DNA from: an uncultured Collinsella sp.
Lineage (GTDB): Bacteria > Actinomycetota > Coriobacteriia > Coriobacteriales > Coriobacteriaceae
NCBI GenBank assembly: GCA_900541645.1
Contig: UQKQ01000004.1
Span: 62,001-126,000, forward strand
Length of the DNA: 64,000 nt
Direction: 5' to 3'
The number at the start of each line of letters is the position of its first letter. The stretch's first letter is position 1. The notes beneath the pieces are model-generated. The model was not told the origin of the DNA. It worked only from the letters and a program-made list of their open reading frames with translations, and did not search any database. The position numbers and the translations under genes are program-made. Below are positions 39,515 through 48,496 of the stretch, in pieces.

Positions 39515-39530
39515 AAACGCTCGAGCGTTT
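39515..39530. promoter_or_regulatory. 16-bp palindromic operator candidate
   Basis: AAACGCTCGAGCGTTT is a perfect palindrome of the LacI-family type, between the divergent rpiB and cyuA-like genes. A half-like AAACGCTTT follows nearby. It may control either gene. Confidence 0.6.
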
Positions 39531-39704
39531 TTTGGTCAAACGCTTTAGCAGGCAACAAGACTGGCTTCTCGTGAATGAATGTCGTCAGTTTGCGTTTGAG
39601 CGCCGTCCGCCGGAACCATGGTTGCGGTTTTTGATGCATTGTTATCAAATAAAGGAGCTAACATTTTTTGAGAGCCTAGCCCGTTATGCAAGCAGGAGAT
39701 ACCT

Positions 39705-41024
39705 ATGCCTACCGATTCCATCCGTGATGCCGCGTTTTGCGATGTTTTGAACCGCGAACTTGTCTGTGCACTCGGCTGCACCGAGCCCATTGCCGTTGCC
39801 TATGCGGCGGCGCTGGCGAGTCAGACGCTCGGTTGCGAACCCGATCATATGGATGTTGCATGCTCGGGCAACATTATCAAGAACGTTAAGAGCGTGACCG
39901 TGCCCAACTCGGGCGGTATGCACGGTATTGAAGCCGCGGCCGTGCTGGGTGCCGTGGGCGGCGACGCTAAGAGCGCGCTCGAGGTGCTCGAGAGCGTTGA
40001 CGATGAAGACCGCGCTCGCGTGGCCGAGCTCCTTGCCGACGCCGGCTACTGCGATGTGTCGCTTGTCGAGGGCGTGCCCAACCTCTACATTAAGGTGACT
40101 GCGACGGCCGGGGGCCATACCGCGGTCGTCGAGATTACCGACCACCACACCAATGTCACGTGCCATACCCTCGACGGTATTCCGGTATGCGGCAAGTCGG
40201 CGGGGGAGTGTGCCGCCTGCGCCGAGCGCGTGGTGGCCGAGCGCGCGGCAGATAGCGCTGACACGCCCATGTCGATTGAGTCCATCATCGACTTTATCGA
40301 GGACGGCGATATCGATGGTGCCCGCGCTGTCGTTGAGCGTCAGATTGAGCTGAATGGCGCGATCAGTGCTGAGGGCCTTGCGCACGCTTGGGGCGCCGAG
40401 GTGGGTCGTACGCTGCTGGGTGCTCGTGCCGATGACGTCGCCTGCCGTGCCCGTGCCCGTGCGGCCGCCGGATCCGACGCTCGCATGAACGGCTGCGCGC
40501 TGCCGGTCGCCATTGTGTGCGGCTCGGGCAATCAGGGCATTACCTGCGCATTGCCCGTCATGGAGTATGCCGAGTACCTGCGTTGCGACCACGAGCGCCT
40601 GGTGCGCGCCGTGATGCTGTCCGATCTTATCGCCGTGCATATCAAGAGCTATATTGGTGCGCTCTCGGCGTTTTGCGGTGCTATTTGCGCTGCGTGCGGC
40701 GCCGGCGCTGCGATTACCTGGCTGTGCGGTGGCACGCGCGAACAGATTGGCGCGACGGTCTCGAATACGCTTGGCAACGTGGGCGGCATCGTGTGCGACG
40801 GCGCCAAGGCGAGTTGTGCCGCCAAGATCTCGGCTGCCGTTGATGCGGCGATTCTGGGCCATGATATGGCTATGCAGGGTCGCGGCTTCCGCGCCGGCGA
40901 GGGCCTGATCCAGGATACCGTTGAGCAGACAATCGCCAGCATGGGCTACGTGGGCCGTGTGGGCATGAAGGACACCGACGTCGAGATCCTCAACATCATG
41001 ATCGGCAAAACCCAAGTGTGCTAG
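39705..41024 (+). CDS. cyuA: L-cysteine desulfidase/serine dehydratase-alpha family protein
   Basis: 439 residues behind GCAGGAGA. It matches the UPF0597/CyuA family: LGCTEPIAVAYAAA at the start, GNIIKNVKSVTVPNSGG, the Cys-containing NGCALPVAIVCGSGNQG, GAGAAITWLCGGT and NTLGNVGGIVCDGAK. Family members carry a 4Fe-4S cluster and break cysteine to pyruvate, sulphide and ammonia. The gene symbol is by homology to E. coli cyuA (yhaM). It ends convergent with the HAD gene, overlapping by 4 bases. Confidence 0.82.
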   Translation: MPTDSIRDAAFCDVLNRELVCALGCTEPIAVAYAAALASQTLGCEPDHMDVACSGNIIKNVKSVTVPNSGGMHGIEAAAVLGAVGGDAKSALEVLESVDDEDRARVAELLADAGYCDVSLVEGVPNLYIKVTATAGGHTAVVEITDHHTNVTCHTLDGIPVCGKSAGECAACAERVVAERAADSADTPMSIESIIDFIEDGDIDGARAVVERQIELNGAISAEGLAHAWGAEVGRTLLGARADDVACRARARAAAGSDARMNGCALPVAIVCGSGNQGITCALPVMEYAEYLRCDHERLVRAVMLSDLIAVHIKSYIGALSAFCGAICAACGAGAAITWLCGGTREQIGATVSNTLGNVGGIVCDGAKASCAAKISAAVDAAILGHDMAMQGRGFRAGEGLIQDTVEQTIASMGYVGRVGMKDTDVEILNIMIGKTQVC

Positions 41025-41779
41025 GACAGTTCGTCGGCTACTTGGTGTTCGTAGAAGGCTTCTACTACGGCGTTAAAGTCGCGGGCGAAGCCTTCCATGG
41101 TTCCGCGCCAGGTGACTCGGTTGGGCTTGCCCTGGCCTACATAGGCAGTCTGAATGCCGCAGGCGGGACTAGGGAAGTCGCGTTTGGGATCGTTGCCCAC
41201 CATAAGGACCTCGTGCGGTTCGAGTCCCATCACCTGAAGCTGCTCGAGATAGTAGGTGGCATCGGGCTTGCAGCGGGTGGTGTTTCCCATGTGCGTGACG
41301 AGCTCAAAGGGGGCGTCGGCCAGGTCGCCCCAACCCATGCGGCACTCGATGGCTCCCTGCGGAAAGCTGGGGTTGGTGAAGAGCGCGCAGCGCAGCCCTG
41401 CGTCCTGTACAGCCTGAAGCGCGGCGTGTGCGCCCGGCATGGCGTGGGCGTTGATGACGTCGTCATTCTTATGCGGGAGAACTTCGCGGTCGTAGTAGGT
41501 AAACGCCTCGTAGATGATAGGATCGGAAAGGCAGATCCCGCATCGGCGCTCGACCTCTTCTTGGTAAAACTCAAGATTGGTGCGGTTGTCCGTGCCGCTG
41601 CGGCGATTGGCGTTGAGGTCGACCAGGATGGTGCCGAGGCGTGCCATCGTGCCCCCGCGGCTGCGACGTCCGATATCCGCGAGCATCGATGAGACATCCT
41701 TAAAATAGCGAAGGATGAACGCATTGAGGTTAATGCTAAGAAGCGTCTCGTCCATATCGAAAACGACTGCTTTGAGCAC
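41021..41779 (-). CDS. HAD-superfamily hydrolase
   Basis: 252 residues from GTG 41779 behind GAAAGGTG; it begins MLKAVVFDMDETLLSINLN. Motif I DMDET, motif II LFTNPSFP, Lys in TRCKPDATYY and motif IV VGNDPKRDFPSP are present, with a helical cap after motif I. Likely a small-molecule phosphatase; substrate unknown. Confidence 0.85.
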   Translation of the reverse strand: MLKAVVFDMDETLLSINLNAFILRYFKDVSSMLADIGRRSRGGTMARLGTILVDLNANRRSGTDNRTNLEFYQEEVERRCGICLSDPIIYEAFTYYDREVLPHKNDDVINAHAMPGAHAALQAVQDAGLRCALFTNPSFPQGAIECRMGWGDLADAPFELVTHMGNTTRCKPDATYYLEQLQVMGLEPHEVLMVGNDPKRDFPSPACGIQTAYVGQGKPNRVTWRGTMEGFARDFNAVVEAFYEHQVADELS

Positions 41780-41934
41780 GCGGGCACCTTTCTCGAAAAA
41801 TCGTTCCAGAATCGTATGTCTGGGATACTTTACCCCAAAGCAGTATGCTTCACTGCTTATCGTCAACTTGTGGAGACAGTCGTTCACAAGATTGCGAAAA
41901 AGTCTCCATACGAGTAAAAAATCGCAGTTCACGC

Positions 41935-41963
41935 TTGAAATCGAAGTGATTTCCCCGTAATCT
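41935..41963 (+). promoter_or_regulatory. Probable rpsA promoter
   Basis: TTGAAA, 17-base spacer and TAATCT, about 130 bases upstream of rpsA. The remaining 5' leader (41970-42094) is long enough for autoregulation by S1 but shows no named element. Confidence 0.65.
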
Positions 41964-42094
41964 ATACGGACGTGATTGCATAAGCGTCACATCAGTATCT
42001 GTCGGCTCCCGAGTGTTCCTAAACGTTGTGTGCTTGTCGCACCCTTCTGTAGGTCCTAGCAATCGGGGCCCCGTAGTTCGAAAGGGGTCCACCT

Positions 42095-43261
42095 TTGAGT
42101 GAGATTCAGAACTCGTCCATTTTCTCTCTTGACGATGTCAACGAGGAGGAGATGAACAACCTCATCGACGGTACGATTACCGACTTTGATGAGGGCGATC
42201 TCGTTAACGGCACTGTCGTTAAGATCGAGCATGACGAGGTGCTCGTTGACATCGGATTTAAGTCCGAGGGCGTTATCCCGGTCCGCGAGCTGTCCATCCG
42301 CAAGGACGCTAACCCTGCAGACATCGTTGCACTCGGTGATCCCATCGAGGCCCTCGTTCTCCAGAAGGAGGACAAGGACGGTCGTCTGGTCCTGTCCAAG
42401 AAGCGTGCCGAGTACGAGCGTGCTTGGAACCGCATCGAGGAGAAGTTCAACTCCGGCGAGAACGTCGAGGGCGAGGTTATCGAGGTTGTCAAGGGCGGCC
42501 TGATCCTCGACATCGGCCTGCGTGGCTTCCTGCCCGCTTCCCTCGTCGACCTCCGTCGCGTCAAGGACCTCACCTCCTACATGGGCACCCGCATCGAGGC
42601 CCGCGTCATCGAGATGGACCGCAACCGCAACAACGTTGTCCTCTCCCGTCGCGTCGTGCTCGAGGAGTCCCGTAAGGCCGAGCGCTCCGAGATTCTGTCC
42701 AAGCTCAAGTCGGGCATGCGTCTCCAGGGCACCGTTTCCTCCATCGTGGACTTCGGCGCCTTCGTCGACCTCGGCGGTATCGACGGCCTCATCCACATCT
42801 CCGAGCTCTCTTGGAACCACGTCAACCATCCTTCCGAGGTTGTCAAGGTCGGCCAGGAGGTCGAGGTCGAGGTTCTCGACGTCGATCTCAACCGCGAGCG
42901 CATCTCCCTGGGTCTCAAGCAGACCACCGAGGATCCGTGGCGCGCACTGGTCAAGAAGTACCCCGTCGGCGCTATCGTCGAGGGCACTGTGACCAAGCTT
43001 GTCCCGTTCGGCGCTTTCGTCGACCTGGGCGAGGGCATCGAGGGTCTGGTGCACATCTCCGAGATGGCCAACAAGCACGTCGATCAGCCTTCTCAGGTCA
43101 CCCACGTGGGCGACAAGGTTCAGGTCAAGGTCATGGAGATCGACCTCGACCGTCGTCGCATCTCCCTGTCCATGAAGTCTGCTGCTGAGACTCTGGGCGT
43201 CGAGATCGAGGTTACCCCGCTGCCTTCCGAGAAGAAGGACGAGGAGACCGACGCCGAGTAA
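42095..43261 (+). CDS. rpsA: 30S ribosomal protein S1
   Basis: 388 residues from TTG 42095 behind GAAAGGGG. Four S1/OB domains at about residues 35-105, 122-190, 207-277 and 294-364; domains 3 and 4 are the most conserved (VDFGAFVDLGGIDGLIHISE, VPFGAFVDLGEGIEGLVHIS). The length and four domains fit Gram-positive actinobacterial S1, shorter than the six-domain E. coli protein. It brings mRNA to the 30S subunit. Confidence 0.95.
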   Translation: MSEIQNSSIFSLDDVNEEEMNNLIDGTITDFDEGDLVNGTVVKIEHDEVLVDIGFKSEGVIPVRELSIRKDANPADIVALGDPIEALVLQKEDKDGRLVLSKKRAEYERAWNRIEEKFNSGENVEGEVIEVVKGGLILDIGLRGFLPASLVDLRRVKDLTSYMGTRIEARVIEMDRNRNNVVLSRRVVLEESRKAERSEILSKLKSGMRLQGTVSSIVDFGAFVDLGGIDGLIHISELSWNHVNHPSEVVKVGQEVEVEVLDVDLNRERISLGLKQTTEDPWRALVKKYPVGAIVEGTVTKLVPFGAFVDLGEGIEGLVHISEMANKHVDQPSQVTHVGDKVQVKVMEIDLDRRRISLSMKSAAETLGVEIEVTPLPSEKKDEETDAE

Positions 43262-43287
43262 ATCGGTTTGACGATCACTTGTTTTAA

Positions 43288-43319
43288 GGGATCCGTCCGC
43301 AATGGACGGGTCCCTTTTT
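43288..43319 (+). terminator. Terminator after rpsA
   Basis: GGGATCCGTCC/GGACGGGTCCC stem (one G-U) followed by TTTTT. Confidence 0.9.
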
Positions 43320-43369
43320 GCATTTGGCGCCGAGATGCGCGATGCTGCCCGGGCTATTCACAGGCTATT

Positions 43370-43493
43370 GGGTTGTCGATGCATGAAAAATGCCGACATC
43401 CCGCCTCGGGGAGGAGGCGGGAACACACCGAGTAGACGGAGGGGTGTGGAGCGCGGTCGCGTCTCGACTGACGACGTTGCCCATCGACAACCC
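43370..43493. repeat. Inverted repeat pair upstream of rnpB
   Basis: GGGTTGTCGATG at 43370-43381 and its perfect complement at 43482-43493 enclose about 100 bases that contain a GC hairpin (CCCGCCTC/GAGGCGGG). No gene is visible inside. Confidence 0.6.
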
Positions 43494-43586
43494 TATTGTA
43501 CTGCATGGCGTGGTTCTTGGTTTATCGTGTCGAACGCTTGTGTTGTGCCATTGCCTGCGGCAACGGTGTGCTACACTCTTGCACTG

Positions 43587-43947
43587 CTGAGTGGGCCAGA
43601 CGGTCGCGCGATGTGCTGCTTGCAGCACGCGTGAGGAAAGTCCGGGCTCCAGAGGGCGGGATGCCGGCTAACGGCCGGGCGGAGTGATCCGACGGAAAGC
43701 GCCGCAGAAAAGAAGACTCCCACCTGCGCCGCAAGGCGTAAAGGGAAAAGCTGAAACGGTGGTGTAAGAGACCACCAGCGTCGTGGTAACACGGCGGCTT
43801 GGCAAGCCCCATCCGGAGCAAGCGCGAATAGGAACGCTATGGGCCGGCCCGGTCCGCGTTCGGGTAGCGTGCGTGGAGCTGCACGGTAACGTTCAGACAA
43901 GATAAATGACCGTTCACGACAGAACCCGGCTTATCGGCCCACTCAGC
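43587..43947 (+). ncRNA. rnpB: RNase P RNA (class A)
   Basis: The ends pair (GAGTGGGCC near 43589 with GGCCCACTC near 43936). Conserved regions are present: GAGGAAAGTCCGGGCTCC, AGAGGGCGGGATGCCGGCTA, GCGCCGCAGAAAAGAAGAC, GGGTAAGAGACCACC-like GTGTAAGAGACCACCAGC and the 3' ACAGAACCCGGCTTATCGG. It is the catalytic RNA that matures tRNA 5' ends. A -10-like TACACT lies at 43572-43577. Several short reverse ORFs over it are shadows. Confidence 0.95.
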
Positions 43948-43964
43948 TTTCTTGTTGACGCTGC

Positions 43965-44063
43965 GAACCCGTCAGCGCGGCAATCTGCCTTTCAAGCCTT
44001 CGGGCATGACCATAAGGTCAATGCCCTCGTCTTTCAAGGCACCTTGCTCGCGCTGACGGGTTC
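43965..44063. repeat. 100-bp stem-loop element downstream of rnpB
   Basis: Outer arms GAACCCGTCAGCGCG and CGCGCTGACGGGTTC are perfect 15-bp complements. The inside has a second imperfect hairpin (GGGCATGACC/GGTCAATGCCC) and matching CTTTCAAG words on both sides. It may be a structured RNA, a terminator or a miniature repeat. Confidence 0.65.
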
Positions 44064-44221
44064 TCGCTTTCGTTGACGGAATCATCGGCGGTTCCGTTCT
44101 TGGCGTCTCTCTGTCTTTGCCTGGTCATTGACTTCGCCGTTCTATTTACCGGGGTTATCGGTACGGCCTTTGCCGTATTATTGAGGCTGTTTGTTGCCGC
44201 GCTTAGTTTTGTTGAGGGGCT

Positions 44222-44860
44222 TTGTTGGACAGCTATTTTACTCTGCAATCGAATATTGAGGCTTCGGGCGAGTTTGTGGACCGCAAGAGCCGGTTTATTG
44301 CCCAGCTGGTCCATATTGAGTCCGAGGATGAGGCGAATGCCTTTATCGAGATGGTTCGCAAGCGTCATTACGACGCTCGGCACAATGTTCCTGCGTGGAT
44401 TTTAGTCGATGGATGTGAACGTCAGAGCGATGACGGTGAGCCGAGCCGCACGAGCGGCATGCCGACGCTCGAGGTACTGCGCGGCGCAGAGCTCAAAAAT
44501 GTTTGCTGCGTGGTGACGCGCTATTTTGGTGGCACGCTGTTGGGACCTGGTGGCTTGGTGCGCGCCTATACCGCGGCCACGCAGGCGGCGGTGGCAGCTG
44601 CTCGGGAGGCTGGGCAGATTGTCGAGATGACGAGCGTCGTGCCGGTTGACGTGCACGTGGCCTATCCGCAGTATGAGCAGGTGCTTCGTTTGGCGCAGGA
44701 TTCGGGTGCCAAGGTTTCGGATACCGATTACGCGGATGCCGTGACACTTCACTTGGTGTTTAAGGCGGGGGAGCAGGACCCGTTTTGCGCTAAAATGCGC
44801 GAGCTTATGGCAGGGCGCGAGGAGATTGAGGTCGGCGCTCCCGAGTTTGCGGAGTTCTAA
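44222..44860 (+). CDS. YigZ/IMPACT family protein
   Basis: 212 residues from TTG 44222 (TTG 44225 is equally possible) behind GAGGGG. The N-terminal UPF0029 domain contains KSRFIAQLVHIESEDEANAF, DDGEPSRTSGMPTLEVL and the family signature RYFGGTLLGPGGLVRAYT; the C-terminal DUF1949-like ferredoxin fold follows. The family is linked to translation control but the biochemical role in bacteria is unclear. Confidence 0.9.
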   Translation: MLDSYFTLQSNIEASGEFVDRKSRFIAQLVHIESEDEANAFIEMVRKRHYDARHNVPAWILVDGCERQSDDGEPSRTSGMPTLEVLRGAELKNVCCVVTRYFGGTLLGPGGLVRAYTAATQAAVAAAREAGQIVEMTSVVPVDVHVAYPQYEQVLRLAQDSGAKVSDTDYADAVTLHLVFKAGEQDPFCAKMRELMAGREEIEVGAPEFAEF

Positions 44861-44863
44861 CGG

Positions 44864-44915
44864 CGACGGCCGGCGTGCTTTTGGATGGATCCCAAGCGCG
44901 CCGGCCGTCGTTTTT
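44864..44915 (+). terminator. Terminator after the YigZ gene
   Basis: CGACGGCCGGCG/CGCCGGCCGTCG 12-bp stem and TTTTT. Confidence 0.9.
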
Positions 44916-44928
44916 CTGCTGCTGCCGT

Positions 44929-45375
44929 TTACTCGGCGAGCTGCTTTAGCACATCACAGGCGATCTCGACGGCATCGTCGATGCAACCGGGGCAGCTGCG
45001 GAGCGGACCCTTATCCGATCCGATGCCCTTGAGCGTGCCGCAGACGGTCGTCGTATTCTTCTCGCCAAAACGCTTGGCGATTTCGCGCGACAGCTTGTAG
45101 GTCTGGCCCTTGGTCTTGGGGTTTTCCATGCCGTCGCTCATTACAAAGCCCATGATGGCCACAGCGCCCGAGATAGCGCCGCAGGTTTCGGTCATGCCTC
45201 CCATGCCGGCGCCAAAGCCCTCGGTGAGGGTAAAGGCGACCTGGGGGTCGAGCCCGACGGCGGGCGCGAGCGTGCAGGCGACGGCCTGGGCGCAGTTAAA
45301 GCCACGGGCGTGGTACTCGGCAGCCTGAGCCTGACAGGCGGTGATGTCGAGCTGGGCCGTATCGATTTGCTTCAT
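44929..45375 (-). CDS. C_GCAxxG_C_C family redox protein
   Basis: 148 residues from ATG 45375 behind AAGGAG. Diagnostic features: FNCAQAVACTLAPAVGLD, TETCGAISGAVAIMGF and the late CPGCIDDA pair, giving the family's C-GCAxxG-C-C cysteine pattern. Family members are small anaerobe proteins thought to bind metal or act in redox; no proven reaction. It is divergent from metY across a 10-bp inverted repeat. Confidence 0.85.
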   Translation of the reverse strand: MKQIDTAQLDITACQAQAAEYHARGFNCAQAVACTLAPAVGLDPQVAFTLTEGFGAGMGGMTETCGAISGAVAIMGFVMSDGMENPKTKGQTYKLSREIAKRFGEKNTTTVCGTLKGIGSDKGPLRSCPGCIDDAVEIACDVLKQLAE

Positions 45376-45490
45376 CGTTGTCTCCTTGGTCACGGTGTAC
45401 CCGCCTATGGTACCCTTGCCGGCGCATTCGCTTATCGAGACCGCAGTGCATATCTCATTGTTTTTCGCCATCGAACACTTTCTTAAGATT

Positions 45491-45521
45491 TGGGACAAAT
45501 AAACCTGATTAATTTGTCCCA
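45491..45521. promoter_or_regulatory. Operator candidate between metY and the C_GCAxxG gene
   Basis: TGGGACAAAT-11 bases-ATTTGTCCCA, a perfect 10-bp inverted repeat in the intergenic space of two divergent sulphur/redox genes. A dimeric regulator could control both. Confidence 0.6.
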
Positions 45522-45609
45522 TAACCTATCGGCGGGATGGGTTGAGAGGGGTGCGGGGTAGCGGTATCGTGAACCGAATAAAAACAAAACCCAAGTAAGG
45601 GAGTTGGAT

Positions 45610-46893
45610 ATGAGCGAGCAGACCATCGGTACTACATGTGTTCAGGGCGGCTATCACCCGGGAGATGCCGAGCCGCGCCAGGTGCCCATCTACCAGTCCA
45701 CCACGTGGAAGTACGACACGTCCGAGCACATGGGCAAGCTGTTTGACCTAGAGGAGTCGGGCTACTTCTACAGCCGTTTGCAGAACCCCACGTGCGATCT
45801 CGTTGCCGCCAAGATCTGCGAGATGGAGGGCGGCACCGCTGCGATGCTCACGAGCTCGGGCATGGCTGCGAATTTCCTCGCGATCTTTAACGTGGTCGGT
45901 GCCGGCGATCATGTGGTCGCGAGCTCTGCCATTTACGGCGGTACGTATAACCTGCTCGCCCACACCATGGGCCGCATGGGCGTGACCTGCACGTTCGTCG
46001 CCCCCGACTGCACCGACGAGGAGCTGGAGGCGGCCTTTGAGCCCAATACCAAGCTCGTCTTTGGCGAGACGATCGCAAACCCCGCCCTTGCCGTGCTCGA
46101 TATTGAGCGCTTTGCCAAGGCCGCGCATGACCACGGCGTGCCGCTGATGGTCGACAACACCTTCCCGACGCCTGTGATGTGCCGTCCCTTTGAGTGGGGC
46201 GCCGACATCGTCACGCACTCCACCACCAAGTACATGGATGGCCATGCAGCCTACCTGGGTGGCGTGATTGTCGACCACGGCCAGTTTGACTGGATGGCCC
46301 ATGCGGACAAGTTCCCGGGTCTCACCACGCCCGACGAGAGCTACCACGGCGTGACCTATGCCGAGAAGTTCGGTCGCGAGGGCGCCTTCATTACCAAGGC
46401 CACCGCGCAACTCATGCGCGATCTTGGCCCCATGCAGAACCCGCAGGCAGCGTTCTTCTTGAACAGCTCGCTCGAGAGCCTGCATGTGCGTATGCCGCGT
46501 CATTGTGAGAACGGCCTGGCCGTTGCCAAGTTCCTGCAGAGTCATCCCAAGGTGCGCTTTGTGAGCTATCCGGGCCTGGAGGGCGATAAGTACTATGAAC
46601 TGGCTCAGAAGTACATGCCCAACGGCACGTGCGGCGTCGTGAGCTTTGGCTTTAACGGTGGTCGCGCGGCGGCCGAGACCTTTATGAAGAGCCTCAAGCT
46701 CGCCCAGATCGCCACGCATGTAGCCGACGCCCGCACTTGCTGCCTGCATCCCGCTAACGCCACGCACCGCCAGATGAACGATGAGGAGCTCATCGCCTGT
46801 GGCATTTCCGCCGACATGGTACGCCTGTCGTGCGGCCTCGAGGACACGGCCGATCTGATTGCCGACCTTGAGCAGGCGCTCGAGCAGTGCTAG
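45610..46893 (+). CDS. metY: O-acetylhomoserine aminocarboxypropyltransferase (sulfhydrylase)
   Basis: 427 residues from ATG 45610 behind AAGGGAG. Cys/Met-metabolism PLP family: SSGMAANFLAIFNVVGAGDH, DNTFPTPVMCRPFEWGAD and THSTTKYMDGH with the PLP Lys. The length and the long insertion after the Lys region fit MetY rather than MetB or MetC. It makes homocysteine from O-acetylhomoserine and sulphide. MetB/gamma-lyase is the main alternative. Confidence 0.85.
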   Translation: MSEQTIGTTCVQGGYHPGDAEPRQVPIYQSTTWKYDTSEHMGKLFDLEESGYFYSRLQNPTCDLVAAKICEMEGGTAAMLTSSGMAANFLAIFNVVGAGDHVVASSAIYGGTYNLLAHTMGRMGVTCTFVAPDCTDEELEAAFEPNTKLVFGETIANPALAVLDIERFAKAAHDHGVPLMVDNTFPTPVMCRPFEWGADIVTHSTTKYMDGHAAYLGGVIVDHGQFDWMAHADKFPGLTTPDESYHGVTYAEKFGREGAFITKATAQLMRDLGPMQNPQAAFFLNSSLESLHVRMPRHCENGLAVAKFLQSHPKVRFVSYPGLEGDKYYELAQKYMPNGTCGVVSFGFNGGRAAAETFMKSLKLAQIATHVADARTCCLHPANATHRQMNDEELIACGISADMVRLSCGLEDTADLIADLEQALEQC

Positions 46894-46960
46894 GCTAGCT
46901 CCGTACAAGGTGCCGATGCTGGCAGGAAGCTTCGGTGACCTTTCGTTCCGATTCCGTAGG

Positions 46961-47008
46961 CGGGACCCCAATCGCGACTGTTTGCAGGCGATCGGGGTCC
47001 CGTTTTTT
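46961..47008 (+). terminator. Terminator after metY
   Basis: CGGGACCCC/GGGGTCCCG with an inner ATCGC/GCGAT pairing, followed by TTTTTT. Confidence 0.9.
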
Positions 47009-47034
47009 GCATTGCGCCACTCGAAAGGATAGAT

Positions 47035-48339
47035 ATGGAGAAAACCGCAGAGCAGCTGCGCCGCGAGCACATTGCCCTTGAGGGCGACACCCATGGCAAG
47101 AACAAATGGGCGATTCTGTTTACCGTGCTCATCATGACGTTTATGTCGTGTCTGGATTCGACCGTCGTGACCGTGGCGTTGCCCGTGATGCAAAAGGAGC
47201 TGGGCGTGGGCCTCGACCGCATCCAGCTGGTGAGCTCGGTGTACCTGCTTGCGACATGCGTGGCTATGCTGCCGTTTGGCCGCTTGGGCGACGTGCGCGG
47301 CAAGGTGGGCGTATTCCAGCTGGGCGTAATCGTTTTTACGGCTGGCTCGCTGCTTTGCGGCCTTTCGAGTTCGCTCGAAGTTCTTATTCTGGCACGCATT
47401 GTGCAGGGCGTCGGCTGCGCAGCGGCCATGGCCAACAACATGGGTATCATCACCGAGTCGTTTCCGGCGCGCGAACGAGGCCGTGCCATGGGTATTCTCG
47501 CGACCTTCGTGGCCCTCGGCATGATGTGTGGCCCCGTACTCGGCGGCGTGCTGGTGGCAAGCTTTCCCTGGGAGAGCATCTTCCTCATCAACCTGCCCAT
47601 TGGCGTCATCTCGTTTATCGTGGGGTTCTCCACGCTGCCGCATGTTAAGCCGGAGGCCGGCGAGCGCCCCATGTCCCTGATCGAGGCTGCTCGTCGCTGC
47701 TTTGCAAATTCGGCCTTCACCATCAACCTCGCCTGCATGCTCATCGTGTTCGTTGGTATTGGCGCATCAGAGTTTATCCTGCCGTTCTATTTTCAGGACG
47801 CCCACGGATTTGGTTCCGACATTTCCGGATTGCTCTTTTTGGCGCTGCCGATGGTGAATGCCTTTATCGGCCCGCTTTCGGGCACGATTTCCGATCGTAT
47901 TGGTTGCGAGGGCCCCACGGCCGTTGGCCTGGGCGTGTACGTGTGCGGGCTCTTTGCAGTGAGCACGCTCGACGAGCATTCATCGATCCCTGTCATTGTG
48001 TGCTGCGTCGCATTCATGTCGTGCGGCACGTCGATTTTCCAGAGCCCCAATAACTCGCTGTATATGGGCTCGGCTCCGCGCGAGGCACTCGGCTTTGCAG
48101 GTAGCTTGGGCAGCTTGGCGCGCTATGCGGGCATGGCGCTGGGTATTACGGCAGGTTCGCATATCCTCTATGGGCAGATGAGCGTGGCGATGGGCGAGGC
48201 CGTGACCAGTTTTGTTGCAGGCCGTCCGGATGTATTCCTATTCGGCTTTCGCTCGGTGTTCTACGTGCTTATGGCTGTGGCCGCTGTGGGCTTTGCGCTT
48301 GCCATGGTGCGTTTGGTGAAGATGCGCGCCCGCCATTAG
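47035..48339 (+). CDS. MFS transporter, EmrB/QacA-like
   Basis: 434 residues behind CGAAAGGA. Major facilitator with about 12 membrane helices; motif C-type LDSTVVTVALPVMQKELG in helix 1, PFGRLGDVRGKVGVFQLG (motif A) and GILATFVALGMMCGPVLGG (motif C of proton antiporters). It probably exports drugs or other small molecules by proton antiport. It is shorter than 14-helix DHA2 members. Confidence 0.82.
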   Translation: MEKTAEQLRREHIALEGDTHGKNKWAILFTVLIMTFMSCLDSTVVTVALPVMQKELGVGLDRIQLVSSVYLLATCVAMLPFGRLGDVRGKVGVFQLGVIVFTAGSLLCGLSSSLEVLILARIVQGVGCAAAMANNMGIITESFPARERGRAMGILATFVALGMMCGPVLGGVLVASFPWESIFLINLPIGVISFIVGFSTLPHVKPEAGERPMSLIEAARRCFANSAFTINLACMLIVFVGIGASEFILPFYFQDAHGFGSDISGLLFLALPMVNAFIGPLSGTISDRIGCEGPTAVGLGVYVCGLFAVSTLDEHSSIPVIVCCVAFMSCGTSIFQSPNNSLYMGSAPREALGFAGSLGSLARYAGMALGITAGSHILYGQMSVAMGEAVTSFVAGRPDVFLFGFRSVFYVLMAVAAVGFALAMVRLVKMRARH

Positions 48340-48496
48340 CGTGTTGGGAGGCTGTCTGCCACGATTCGCGCCGTCCCAAAAAGACTGGTTTGTGGTGCGA
48401 TGCGGCTTGTGGGGCGGGCGGGGGTCGGTCCGTGGTAGACTATCGAACAACGTTTATTAATCGCGCGGTATCGTTGCCGCGAGAAGGGGTTGCGCC

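Noticed and set aside
48340..48496. Purine riboswitch before xpt
   Set aside because: The conserved purine-aptamer loop sequences are absent; only a promoter-like TAGACT is seen.
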